Source: Pseudomonadota bacterium
GTDB taxonomy: Bacteria > Pseudomonadota > Alphaproteobacteria > Sphingomonadales > SMXR01
Length of the DNA stretch: 7,070 nucleotides
Assembly: GCA_022571175.1 (NCBI GenBank)
Contig: JACZYI010000099.1
Coordinates: 1 to 7,070, forward strand
Direction of reading: 5' to 3'
The notes under the pieces are model-generated. The model was not told where the DNA came from and made no database searches. It saw nothing but the letters and a program-made list of their open reading frames with translations. The number at the start of each line of letters is the position of its first letter. Positions within the stretch are counted from its first letter, which is position 1. A program made the position numbers and the translations under genes. Of the stretch, positions 1 to 5,482 are shown one piece after another.

Positions 1-2
1 TC

Positions 3-266
3 CGCCGCCATTGGACCGATATCATGACAGCCGCCGACAGCCCACCGGAAGACTCCAAGACGCGGCTTCAGGAATGGGCCCAGGCGGCGGGCCGTCCCTT
101 GCCCGCCTATACCACCATCGGCGAGGAAGGCCCGGCCCATGACCCGGTCTTCGAGGTCGAGGTTCGTGTCGCGGACCATGCCGCCGTCACCGGCCAGGGG
201 CGCTCGAAACGCGCCGCCGAGCAGGCCGCCGCCGGCGCCATGCTGGCCAGCGTCGCAAAATCATGA
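3..266 (+). CDS. rnc: Ribonuclease III, C-terminal part (dsRNA-binding domain), 5'-truncated by window edge
   Basis: The frame is open from the first bases of the window (RRHWTDIM...) and ends at the TGA at 264-266. The Met at base 24 is therefore an internal residue, not a start. What remains is a double-stranded RNA-binding domain. It has the helix-1 motif DSKTRLQEWAQ, then GRPLPAY, then the DPVFEVEVRV strand, and ends with the basic helix-2 motif GRSKRAAEQAAAGAML that contacts the RNA backbone. This layout and spacing are those of the C-terminal domain of RNase III, which cleaves structured rRNA precursors and mRNAs. The catalytic NERLEFLGD domain lies outside the window. The stop codon overlaps the next start as ATGA, the usual alphaproteobacterial rnc-era coupling. 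GC is close to 70%, with almost exclusive GCC/GGC codons, unlike the rest of the window. The family call is firm; which genome it belongs to is doubtful. Confidence 0.9.
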   Translation, partial: RRHWTDIMTAADSPPEDSKTRLQEWAQAAGRPLPAYTTIGEEGPAHDPVFEVEVRVADHAAVTGQGRSKRAAEQAAAGAMLASVAKS

Positions 267-1096
267 ACGGGACACGCTGCGGTTTCGTCGCCCTGGTCGG
301 GGCGCCCAACGCCGGAAAATCCACCCTGATTAATCATTATCTAGGTGAAGAGCGACTTATTACCGGACCCGAGGCCGGTCTGACCCGTGATTCCATTGCG
401 GTTGAGTGGTCATGGAACCAGCAGCCAGTTCGCTTCTTTGATACCGCCGGCCTTCGAAAAAAAGCGCGCATTACCGAAAAGCTCGAAAAGCTCTCGGTTG
501 CCGACTGCTTGCGCGCCATACGTTTTGCCCATGTGGTGGTGGTCATTATTGATGCCACCCTGGGTTTTGAGAAACAGGATATCAGAATCGTCGATCTTGC
601 TGCCAATGAAGGCAGGTCGGTAGTGCTGGCGATCAACAAATGGGATCTGATTGATGACCGGCTGGAATTTATGCGCTCCATCAAGGATAGTCTCATCCGC
701 AGTGTGCCGCAATTAAAGGGCCTAATGATTGTGCCGGTCTCGGCATTGACCGGCAAGGGGCTGGACAAGCTGATGGACGCGGTGTTTGAGAGTTTTGAAT
801 ATTGGAACGCCCGGGTGAGCACTGCTGAACTGAACCGCTTTTTATCCTGGGCCCAGGAAAACCATCCCCCGCCCATGGTCAAGGGAAGGCGTTTGAAAAT
901 TCGCTATGCTGCCCAGATTAAAACCCGGCCGCCAACCATTACACTTTATGTGAACAGGCCCGCGGACATGCCCAGCCATTATCTGCGTTATCTGGAAAAT
1001 GAATTCAGGACCACCTTTGATCTGCCCGCCACACCGCTCCGGTTTTTGATGCGGAAAGGGAAAAATCCTTATGCCGGGAAAAGACGTCGAAAATGA
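263..1096 (+). CDS. der: Era-Der chimeric GTPase: Era N-terminus fused to second GTPase and KH-like domains of Der
   Basis: Residues 1-17 (TRCGFVALVGAPNA) are typical of Era, and the start overlaps the rnc stop as era normally does. From about residue 22 onward everything is Der (EngA): LGEERLITGPEAGLTRDSI, the G3 motif DTAG (60-63) followed by LRKKARITEKLEKLSV, KQD near 104-106, G4 NKWD (125-128) and G5 SAL (160-162). The Der KH-like domain follows at about 186-272, including HPPPMVKGRR, KTRPPT and RKGKNPYA. Der normally has two tandem G domains and about 440-490 residues; here the whole first G domain is missing. Era's switch regions and KH domain are absent too. Der acts in 50S subunit assembly and Era in 30S maturation, and by domain content this product should be neither a normal Era nor a normal Der. 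GC drops from about 70% to about 53% at the switch. The likely cause is an assembly or amplification join at the shared P-loop; the der part probably belongs with the genes downstream. Confidence 0.85.
   Translation: MNGTRCGFVALVGAPNAGKSTLINHYLGEERLITGPEAGLTRDSIAVEWSWNQQPVRFFDTAGLRKKARITEKLEKLSVADCLRAIRFAHVVVVIIDATLGFEKQDIRIVDLAANEGRSVVLAINKWDLIDDRLEFMRSIKDSLIRSVPQLKGLMIVPVSALTGKGLDKLMDAVFESFEYWNARVSTAELNRFLSWAQENHPPPMVKGRRLKIRYAAQIKTRPPTITLYVNRPADMPSHYLRYLENEFRTTFDLPATPLRFLMRKGKNPYAGKRRRK
311..330. other. Chimera junction between rnc/era-type DNA and der-type DNA
   Basis: The reading frame changes from Era to Der sequence within the Walker A motif, between the Era-like Ala codon of PNAGKS (311-313) and the Der-like codons for LIN around 326-334. 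Both families share GKST here, so the break could have occurred anywhere in a stretch of matching bases. Codon choice also switches: the GCC/GGC-rich style ends and GGA AAA, ATT AAT and CAT TAT appear. The frame is preserved across the join. Confidence 0.75.
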
Positions 1097-1099
1097 AGT

Positions 1100-1837
1100 T
1101 TACTTAATTTCGTCAAAAGCGCTGGTGAAGCGCTTCAGAGAGGTCTTGGTCAGATAGAGCACTGGAATGCCAAACAGCATGGCTAGCTGTAAAGGGTTAA
1201 AATAAACGCCGCCGGTGACGACATAATTGGTAAGCACCGTACCCACACCGAGGGTGGTTGCAAGGTCCAGAACTTTATAGGTTTCACGAAAGAACAACCG
1301 GCGCCACCACCATTTACGATCGGGTGTCACCCAGCCTGAAATTTTCGGGATCAGGGAGGGCACACGGTGGTACCAATCTTCGTAGGCATCCCCAAACCTG
1401 CCCCGCAAAAATTGCTCCTCATAGGCGATCACACAGTGAAAGAAATAAATGCTTCCGATCATAACAACCACGCCATATTGCCAGACATTGCTGAAAAAGG
1501 CGATCCCGGTAAAGGTGAGTATGCGTCCCACATAAAGCGGGTTGCGAACCAGTGAATAGGCACCGGTGGTATTAAGGGTTGCGGCCTCTGCCTCTTTTTT
1601 GCCTTCGCCCGAGGTGCCGGGGGCTGCATAACCGTTTGCCACTATGCGCACAAGCGCACCCAGAACGGCTATACCACCCCAGAAAATACTATAATTAAGC
1701 TGCATGGCCGGGTCATCGAAGATCGGGCCTCCAAAGTATAGAACGATAAAGATGGCGACCAGTATAACGGTGGTGCTCGCATATTTACGAACCCGGAAAA
1801 ACGGTTTGCCTATTTTTTCCAGCGTGTAGTCTGGCAT
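1100..1837 (-). CDS. Membrane methyltransferase, isoprenylcysteine carboxyl methyltransferase / PEMT-like family
   Basis: This 245-residue membrane protein has hydrophobic segments at about 20-37, 49-71 and 105-138, and two weaker ones near 179-198 and 203-220. The family signature is clear: GAYSLVRNPLYVG (92-104), then a hairpin of membrane helices, then EEQFLRGRFGDAYEDWYHRVP (140-160). The RNP-Y motif and the Glu-Glu...Tyr...Tyr-x-x-x-Val-Pro block form the S-adenosylmethionine-binding part of the ICMT/PEMT fold. Bacterial members methylate lipids or other small hydrophobic substrates; since bacteria generally lack prenylated CaaX proteins, the substrate here is unknown. The C-terminal extension after residue 165, with a WWW stretch and two more hydrophobic segments, goes beyond the minimal domain. 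The start is supported by AAGGG (complement of 1846-1850), about 8 bases upstream. The gene converges on the der-type frame with only 3 bp between stop codons. No partner gene suggests a pathway. Confidence 0.75.
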   Translation of the reverse strand: MPDYTLEKIGKPFFRVRKYASTTVILVAIFIVLYFGGPIFDDPAMQLNYSIFWGGIAVLGALVRIVANGYAAPGTSGEGKKEAEAATLNTTGAYSLVRNPLYVGRILTFTGIAFFSNVWQYGVVVMIGSIYFFHCVIAYEEQFLRGRFGDAYEDWYHRVPSLIPKISGWVTPDRKWWWRRLFFRETYKVLDLATTLGVGTVLTNYVVTGGVYFNPLQLAMLFGIPVLYLTKTSLKRFTSAFDEIK

Positions 1838-1950
1838 GTTTTAGACCCTTTTTTACAGCCTTGAACAACGGTCTCGGCGAGCATCAATATGGCATTCCAG
1901 CCTTTAATGCAACACCCTCTTTTGCAACCACACCGGGTCAATCGAACACT

Positions 1951-1979
1951 TTGAAGCCCAATAAATTTTGATCATATTT
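1951..1979 (+). promoter_or_regulatory. Possible sigma-70-type promoter for the kinase gene
   Basis: TTGAAG (1951-1956) and ATATTT (1974-1979) are separated by 17 bases, about 40 bases before the ATG at 2021. The match is imperfect, and AT-rich intergenic DNA often yields such pairs by chance. The 183-bp gap 1838-2020 separates divergent genes, so promoters for both are expected here; I see no other clear signal in it. Confidence 0.25.
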
Positions 1980-2020
1980 GCCGTGGAGTCCCGCACCGAT
2001 TACCTGTAGGTTTCAGAGCC

Positions 2021-2755
2021 ATGGAAGCCAGAAAAATTGACCCGCCGCTGATTGACCCCAATCGGGGTGCGCTGATTGCAATTGTTGGTGTGGATGGTTC
2101 CGGGAAATCCACACTTGTGACCAAGCTTGCCCGGTCCATTGGGCGGGTTCGTCCAACCGAGATATGTTATCTGGGTCTGGGCTCGGCTGACATGCGCGAA
2201 CGGATCGCAAGTTTTGGCCCGCCTGGCAGATGGCTCGCGGCCGGAATGGTGAAGCGGGCCGAGCAATTAAAGGACAAAAGCAAAAAAATCTCCGGTGCGG
2301 CCACCGCCATTGGCAGCTATTGGCTGACCCGACAACGCCTCAAGCGGTTTCATCAGGCTCATGCACTGAAAAATGACGGCCTGATAGTGATCACAGATCG
2401 TTATCCACAAAATGAAATCATGGGTTTTTACGATGGACCGATCCTGTCGGCTGCACGCGCAGAGGGTCTGATCGTCAAACGGCTGGCCCGGGCCGAACGC
2501 CAGCTTTATCATGAGATGGCGGCCATCAGGCCAGAGCTGGTTATCAAGCTGGTGATCAATGTGGATGCGGCTTTGGCGCGCTCACCGGATCACATGCGCC
2601 ATGATATTCAGCGCAAAGCCGCCGCCGGTGCCATGCTGACTTTTAACAACGCCCCCTGTGTCGAGGTGGATGCCAGCCACCCGCTTGAGCAGGTTTTTGG
2701 AGCAATTGAGGCTCTGGTGTTCGAGCGGATGGGGATCAGCGCGCTTGGCATATAG
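2021..2755 (+). CDS. Thymidylate-kinase-like P-loop nucleotide kinase
   Basis: This 244-residue protein has a short N-terminal lead, then a Walker A loop GVDGSGKST at 23-31 after the strand LIAIV. A conserved DRYP motif (126-129) follows the strand LIVITD, the position of the DR(Y/F) motif of thymidylate kinase. The lid region is basic (RSPDHMRHDIQRK, 187-199), and VEVDASHPLEQVFGAIEALV (214-233) is the usual C-terminal strand and helix. It is longer than canonical Tmk (about 205-215 residues) and has a diverged segment around 50-110. That points to the thymidylate-kinase-like family often found near polysaccharide genes rather than to the housekeeping enzyme. The DRYPQNEIMGFYDGP block resembles those relatives. 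The phosphate acceptor is unknown. There is no strong Shine-Dalgarno before the ATG; GTAGG lies about 11 bases upstream. A decayed copy of its 3' end is found at 5081-5166. Confidence 0.7.
   Translation: MEARKIDPPLIDPNRGALIAIVGVDGSGKSTLVTKLARSIGRVRPTEICYLGLGSADMRERIASFGPPGRWLAAGMVKRAEQLKDKSKKISGAATAIGSYWLTRQRLKRFHQAHALKNDGLIVITDRYPQNEIMGFYDGPILSAARAEGLIVKRLARAERQLYHEMAAIRPELVIKLVINVDAALARSPDHMRHDIQRKAAAGAMLTFNNAPCVEVDASHPLEQVFGAIEALVFERMGISALGI
2670..2744 (+). repeat. Direct repeat, copy 1 (intact 3' end of the kinase gene)
   Basis: These 75 bases match 5081-5155 without gaps and with five mismatches (70/75 identical by direct reading). This copy encodes the last part of the intact kinase. 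The constant offset is 2411 bp, and the two copies bracket the Sel1 and MORN genes. Confidence 0.9.
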
Positions 2756-2828
2756 GCAGACTCTTCCCCAACTGTGTGTGTATGGTTATTATCCATGTAG
2801 CATATGGCGCTGCTCAGGGATGTGAGAA

Positions 2829-3518
2829 ATGACAAGATATGGTTTGATTTTATCGGTGGTGATGATTCTGTTTGCTAAACCTGCTTTAGCGCAAGATAAA
2901 TGTGTCGGGGTGGATCTTTCGGTCTGGAGTGAAGAACTGGTCGCGTGCGCTGAACAAGGTTCGGCTGAAGCTCAAAGCAAGCTAGGGTATATGTATGATT
3001 ATGGCCAAGGCGTCCCTGAGGATAATGAGGAAGCAATTCGTTGGTACACGCTGGCCGCCGAACAGGGGCAAGCTAACGCTCAATTTAACCTGGGTTTCAT
3101 GTATTATCTTGGCTCTGGTATCCCTGAGGATGGCGCGGAAGCCGCGCGTTGGTTTAAGTTGGCAGCAGAGCAGGAAGATGCTTATGCTCAATATTTGCTC
3201 GGTGCTTTGTATGATGAGGGTGGCCCGAATCTCCCGGTGGATTATGGGGAAGCAGCTCGCTGGTATCATCGGGCGGCCGAGCAGGGAGAGACCACGGCTC
3301 AATATGCTCTGGGACTGTTATACTCCGTTGGCAGGGGCGTTCCTCAGGACCTGGTTTATGCCTATATGTGGTGGAATGTGGCTACCTTCCTGGGTGACTC
3401 TTGGGCCGGCAAGAGGGATAAGATCGCGGAAAGTATGACGGTTGAACAAATCGCCGAAGCGGAAAGGTTGACCCGAGAATGGCTGGAAGCACATAGCGAA
3501 TTGGAAGCCGTTTACTGA
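2829..3518 (+). CDS. Exported Sel1-repeat (TPR-like) protein
   Basis: This 229-residue protein begins with a signal peptide: Arg3, a hydrophobic core of about residues 5-16, and likely cleavage after AKPALA (residue 21). Four Sel1-like repeats of about 36 residues follow at roughly 47-82, 83-118, 119-155 and 156-192, each built on AQ-x-LG-x-(M/L)Y...G-x-x-(V/L)P-x-D...EA-x-RW(Y/F)-x-x-AAEQ. Repeat 3 carries a one-residue insertion (GGPNLP). The last repeat has the divergent YAYMWWNVAT form and leads into MTVEQIAEAERLTREWLEAH, the usual C-terminal cap of proteobacterial Sel1 proteins. Sel1 solenoids act as protein-binding scaffolds; this one is expected in the periplasm. A cysteine pair (C25, C40) in the mature N-terminus could form a disulfide. 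AGGGA at 2816-2820 is a well-placed ribosome site. The gene lies 73 bp after the kinase gene and 110 bp before the MORN gene. The binding partner is unknown. Confidence 0.85.
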   Translation: MTRYGLILSVVMILFAKPALAQDKCVGVDLSVWSEELVACAEQGSAEAQSKLGYMYDYGQGVPEDNEEAIRWYTLAAEQGQANAQFNLGFMYYLGSGIPEDGAEAARWFKLAAEQEDAYAQYLLGALYDEGGPNLPVDYGEAARWYHRAAEQGETTAQYALGLLYSVGRGVPQDLVYAYMWWNVATFLGDSWAGKRDKIAESMTVEQIAEAERLTREWLEAHSELEAVY

Positions 3519-3569
3519 GAATTACCGCGCTTGGCCCAGCACCATAACTTTTTCCATCGCCAAATCACC

Positions 3570-3598
3570 TTCACACCCATTATGGATAATGATATGTA
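3570..3598 (+). promoter_or_regulatory. Possible promoter for the MORN gene
   Basis: TTCACA (3570-3575) and TATGTA (3593-3598) are separated by 17 bases in the 110-bp gap after the Sel1 gene. The match to consensus is moderate. If real, the MORN gene could be transcribed separately from the Sel1 gene. Confidence 0.25.
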
Positions 3599-3618
3599 CC
3601 AGATTGATAAATCAAGCT

Positions 3619-3623
3619 GGAGG
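3619..3623 (+). promoter_or_regulatory. Ribosome binding site of the MORN gene
   Basis: A perfect GGAGG lies 5 bases before the ATG at 3629. It fixes that start, which also places a signal peptide exactly at the N-terminus. Confidence 0.75.
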
Positions 3624-3628
3624 TTGAC

Positions 3629-4936
3629 ATGCGTTATTTCTGGCTTTTGGTCTGGAGCCTGGGTTTCGGCAGCCCCGCGGTTGCACAGGAAGGGTTTGTG
3701 CAGCTCGGGACCGGGGAAGGCTGTTCTGTCTGGACAGATTTCATAGAGGACAATCTTGTCGCCATATGGAGTGGAGCCTGTATTGCCGGGCTTGGCGAAG
3801 GCGAAGGCCTGCTGGCGATGGATAATATTGTGGATGGCACCCGGGAGTTGGTGTTCCGATACGATGGCACCCTGCTGGCAGGATATCTGAGTGGAGACGG
3901 TTCCTTGCTGTTTTCCGATGGAGGGCAATATGACGGCCAATTCAAAGAGGGATTGCGAGAAGGCCAGGGCACCTATACCTACGCCAGTGGCAGTGTTTAT
4001 GAGGGCCAGTGGCGAGCAGATAAACGGCACGGTCAGGGCACTTTTACCTATACTAATGGCAATGTCTATGTGGGGCAGTTCCAAGCGGGCAAACAGCATG
4101 GTCAGGGCATTTTTACCTGGACCGATGGCTCGGTTTATGAGGGCGAGCTTCGCAATGGCTTTTTCGAAGGGTTTGGGAAAAAAACCTGGGCCAGCGGTCT
4201 AGTTTATGAAGGTCAATGGCTAGCCGACTTACCGCATGGCCAGGGCACCATGACATATGCGGATGGCGATGTTTATCAGGGCCAATGGGAGGAAGATGAA
4301 TACCAGGGATTCGGAATCATGACCTGGGCCAATGGCGATGTTTATCAGGGCCAGTGGGATTTTAGTGGCCGCGACGGCCAGGGTACCATGACCTGGACCA
4401 GCGGGGACGTTTATCAAGGCGAGTGGTTTTGGGAAGATAGAGAGGGTCAAGGCACCATGACCTGGGCGAATGGCGAAAGTTATAATGGTGAGTGGAAAAA
4501 CGATCTAAGACACGGCCAAGGAACTTATGTCTGGGACGATGGCGCAACCTATCAAGATCAGTGGTATGAAGGCCATCAGCACGGTCAGGGTACCGCCACC
4601 CTCGCTTCGGGAGACCGATATGTGGGTCAGTGGCGGTATGGCGACGAACATGGCCAGGGGAGTCTGCGTCTCATCAGCGGCGACCGCTATCAGGGTCAAT
4701 GGCAGAATGGGAAGATATCCGGCCAAGGCACATATTCCTGGGTGAATGGTAATCGCTATGAAGGACAATGGGCGAATGATGACCGACATGGCCAAGGGAC
4801 ATTTTACTTTGCCAATGGTGATCGCGCGGAAGGGCACTGGGAGAAAAACATGCTCGTGACGGGCACCTGTTATTATGTAGGCCAACGGACATTTTCCTGT
4901 CACACCGACAGCTCGCTTACCATAGTGGTCGACTGA
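3629..4936 (+). CDS. Exported MORN-repeat protein (13 full repeats plus one degenerate)
   Basis: This 435-residue protein starts with a signal peptide (hydrophobic WLLVWSLGFG, likely cleavage after SPAVA, residue 19). A non-repeat N-terminal segment (about 20-100) carries C32 and C51 in the setting GCSVW...WSGACIAGLGEGEG. Then come thirteen gap-free 23-residue MORN repeats (101-399) of the form Y-x-G-(Q/E)-(W/F)...(H/E/D)GQGT-x-(T/S)(W/Y)-x-(N/S/D)G-x-x. A degenerate fourteenth (AEGHWEKN, from residue 400) and a short tail with C414 and C424 complete it. MORN repeats stack as beta-hairpin solenoids; in eukaryotes they bind proteins, and lipid binding has been proposed. Bacterial exported versions are mostly uncharacterised. 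The even number of cysteines outside the repeats suggests disulfide-bonded caps in the periplasm. Repeats 4 and 6 carry GFG in place of GQG. It follows the Sel1 gene by 110 bp, and the two may work as exported scaffolds. Confidence 0.88.
   Translation: MRYFWLLVWSLGFGSPAVAQEGFVQLGTGEGCSVWTDFIEDNLVAIWSGACIAGLGEGEGLLAMDNIVDGTRELVFRYDGTLLAGYLSGDGSLLFSDGGQYDGQFKEGLREGQGTYTYASGSVYEGQWRADKRHGQGTFTYTNGNVYVGQFQAGKQHGQGIFTWTDGSVYEGELRNGFFEGFGKKTWASGLVYEGQWLADLPHGQGTMTYADGDVYQGQWEEDEYQGFGIMTWANGDVYQGQWDFSGRDGQGTMTWTSGDVYQGEWFWEDREGQGTMTWANGESYNGEWKNDLRHGQGTYVWDDGATYQDQWYEGHQHGQGTATLASGDRYVGQWRYGDEHGQGSLRLISGDRYQGQWQNGKISGQGTYSWVNGNRYEGQWANDDRHGQGTFYFANGDRAEGHWEKNMLVTGTCYYVGQRTFSCHTDSSLTIVVD
3929..4825 (+). 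repeat. Coding tandem repeat, 13 units of 69 bp (MORN repeats)
   Basis: Thirteen units of exactly 69 bp encode the MORN repeats. DNA identity between units is uneven. The closest pair includes identical 22-base stretches at 4263-4284 and 4332-4353, exactly one unit apart, suggesting recent unit duplication or gene conversion. Others share only the codons for YxGQW and GQGT. Confidence 0.85.
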
Positions 4937-5080
4937 GGGTCAGCAGGATTGGCAAGGAGCTTTTGATGAAAGCATTTGCGTGCCTTCATTTCATGCTATC
5001 GTCCGGGCGAAAAACGGGGGTAGAACAGTTTTATGCAGTCCTTAATTCCGGCTGAGGCCAACTTCGCTCTTTTTGGGGTA

Positions 5081-5166
5081 ATGCCAGCCGTCCGCTTGAG
5101 CGGGTTTTTGGAGCAATTGAGGCTCTGGTTTTCGAGCGGATGAGGATCAGCGCGCCTCAATATTAA
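5081..5166 (+). pseudogene. Remnant of a second thymidylate-kinase-like gene (3' end only)
   Basis: In frame, bases 5083-5166 read ASRPLERVFGAIEALVFERM followed by RISAPQY and a stop. The intact kinase ends ASHPLEQVFGAIEALVFERM, then GISALGI. Only three residues differ before the last four (H to R, Q to R, G to R). The match stops abruptly at 5081, and the frame upstream closes at a TGA (5053-5055), so the rest of the gene is gone. The stop codon lies at the same alignment position as that of the intact gene. This is a truncated paralogue or the scar of a duplication, not a working gene. Confidence 0.85.
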
Positions 5167-5319
5167 CTCGAGGCCTTATTCAACACGGCTCCGGTCAAGC
5201 TGAACTGCAATCTGGAATTCATTTTGGATGTTTTTCCAAATGGGGCTGGGGACAGCTTCATGGCTGTCTGGCTGTGGAATTTTATCGCTTAAGGATGAAC
5301 TTCGAACCCTTTGGAAAAG

Positions 5320-5334
5320 TTAATTTCCTGTTAA
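5320..5334. promoter_or_regulatory. CtrA-type binding site (TTAA-N7-TTAA)
   Basis: TTAA at 5320-5323 and TTAA at 5331-5334 are separated by exactly 7 bases (TTTCCTG). This is a full match to the consensus of CtrA, the alphaproteobacterial cell-cycle and motility response regulator. It lies about 150 bp before the sensor start and is the only full match I found in the intergenic regions. A gapped 8-base motif can occur by chance, so its position before a signalling gene is the main support. Confidence 0.5.
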
Positions 5335-5375
5335 TACTTTATCAAGTAAAAGATTAATATGGTCTTGTATTGGAG

Positions 5376-5387
5376 GCACCGCGGTGC
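5376..5387. repeat. 12-bp perfect palindrome (possible operator)
   Basis: GCACCGCGGTGC is its own reverse complement. It lies between the CtrA-type box and the sensor start. It could be an operator half-site pair or a short hairpin in the leader; there is no T tract to make it a terminator. Confidence 0.3.
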
Positions 5388-5482
5388 TTTGATGCCGTCT
5401 GTGTAATGCTTTGAGTGCCGCGTAACGCGTGGAGCAGTATGGGCTTACTCGCCTGTGGGGACAAGGGGCAACGGCAGTACAC

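Larger units (their letters stand above)
4937..5482. other. 546-bp intergenic region with a gene remnant and regulatory signals
   Basis: No intact gene is supported here. Contents in order: about 140 bp without a recognised feature after the MORN stop (no convincing hairpin-plus-T terminator); the kinase 3'-end remnant (5081-5166); about 150 bp of featureless sequence; a CtrA-type box (5320-5334); a 12-bp perfect dyad (5376-5387); and the leader of the sensor gene. Only very short frames occur. Confidence 0.6.

Noticed and set aside
24..266. An 80-residue frame starting at the ATG at base 24
   Set aside because: The same frame is open upstream to the window edge with RNase III-like sequence, so this Met is internal to rnc.
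337..882. Long minus-strand frame opposite the der-type gene
   Set aside because: It is antisense to clearly conserved GTPase motifs and shows no family features of its own.
2995..3438. 147-residue frame overlapping the Sel1 gene in another frame
   Set aside because: It is a shadow of the periodic Sel1 coding repeats; the Sel1 frame has a signal peptide, a ribosome site and family motifs.
3512..4099. Minus-strand frame opposite the MORN gene, and similar long antisense frames at 4229-4903
   Set aside because: Their repetitive sequence (for example LALINIA) is the reverse-strand shadow of the 69-bp MORN units.
3929..4825. The regular repeat spacing was considered as a CRISPR-like array
   Set aside because: The 69-bp units are fully coding MORN repeats, without constant repeats separated by unique spacers.
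4968..5000. Possible terminator hairpin after the MORN gene (AGCAT...ATGCT)
   Set aside because: The stem is only 5 bp with a long loop and no T tract.
5033..5143. A 36-codon frame starting MQSLIPAEANF
   Set aside because: It has no good ribosome site, and it reads through the kinase remnant in the wrong frame, so its sequence is explained by the duplication.
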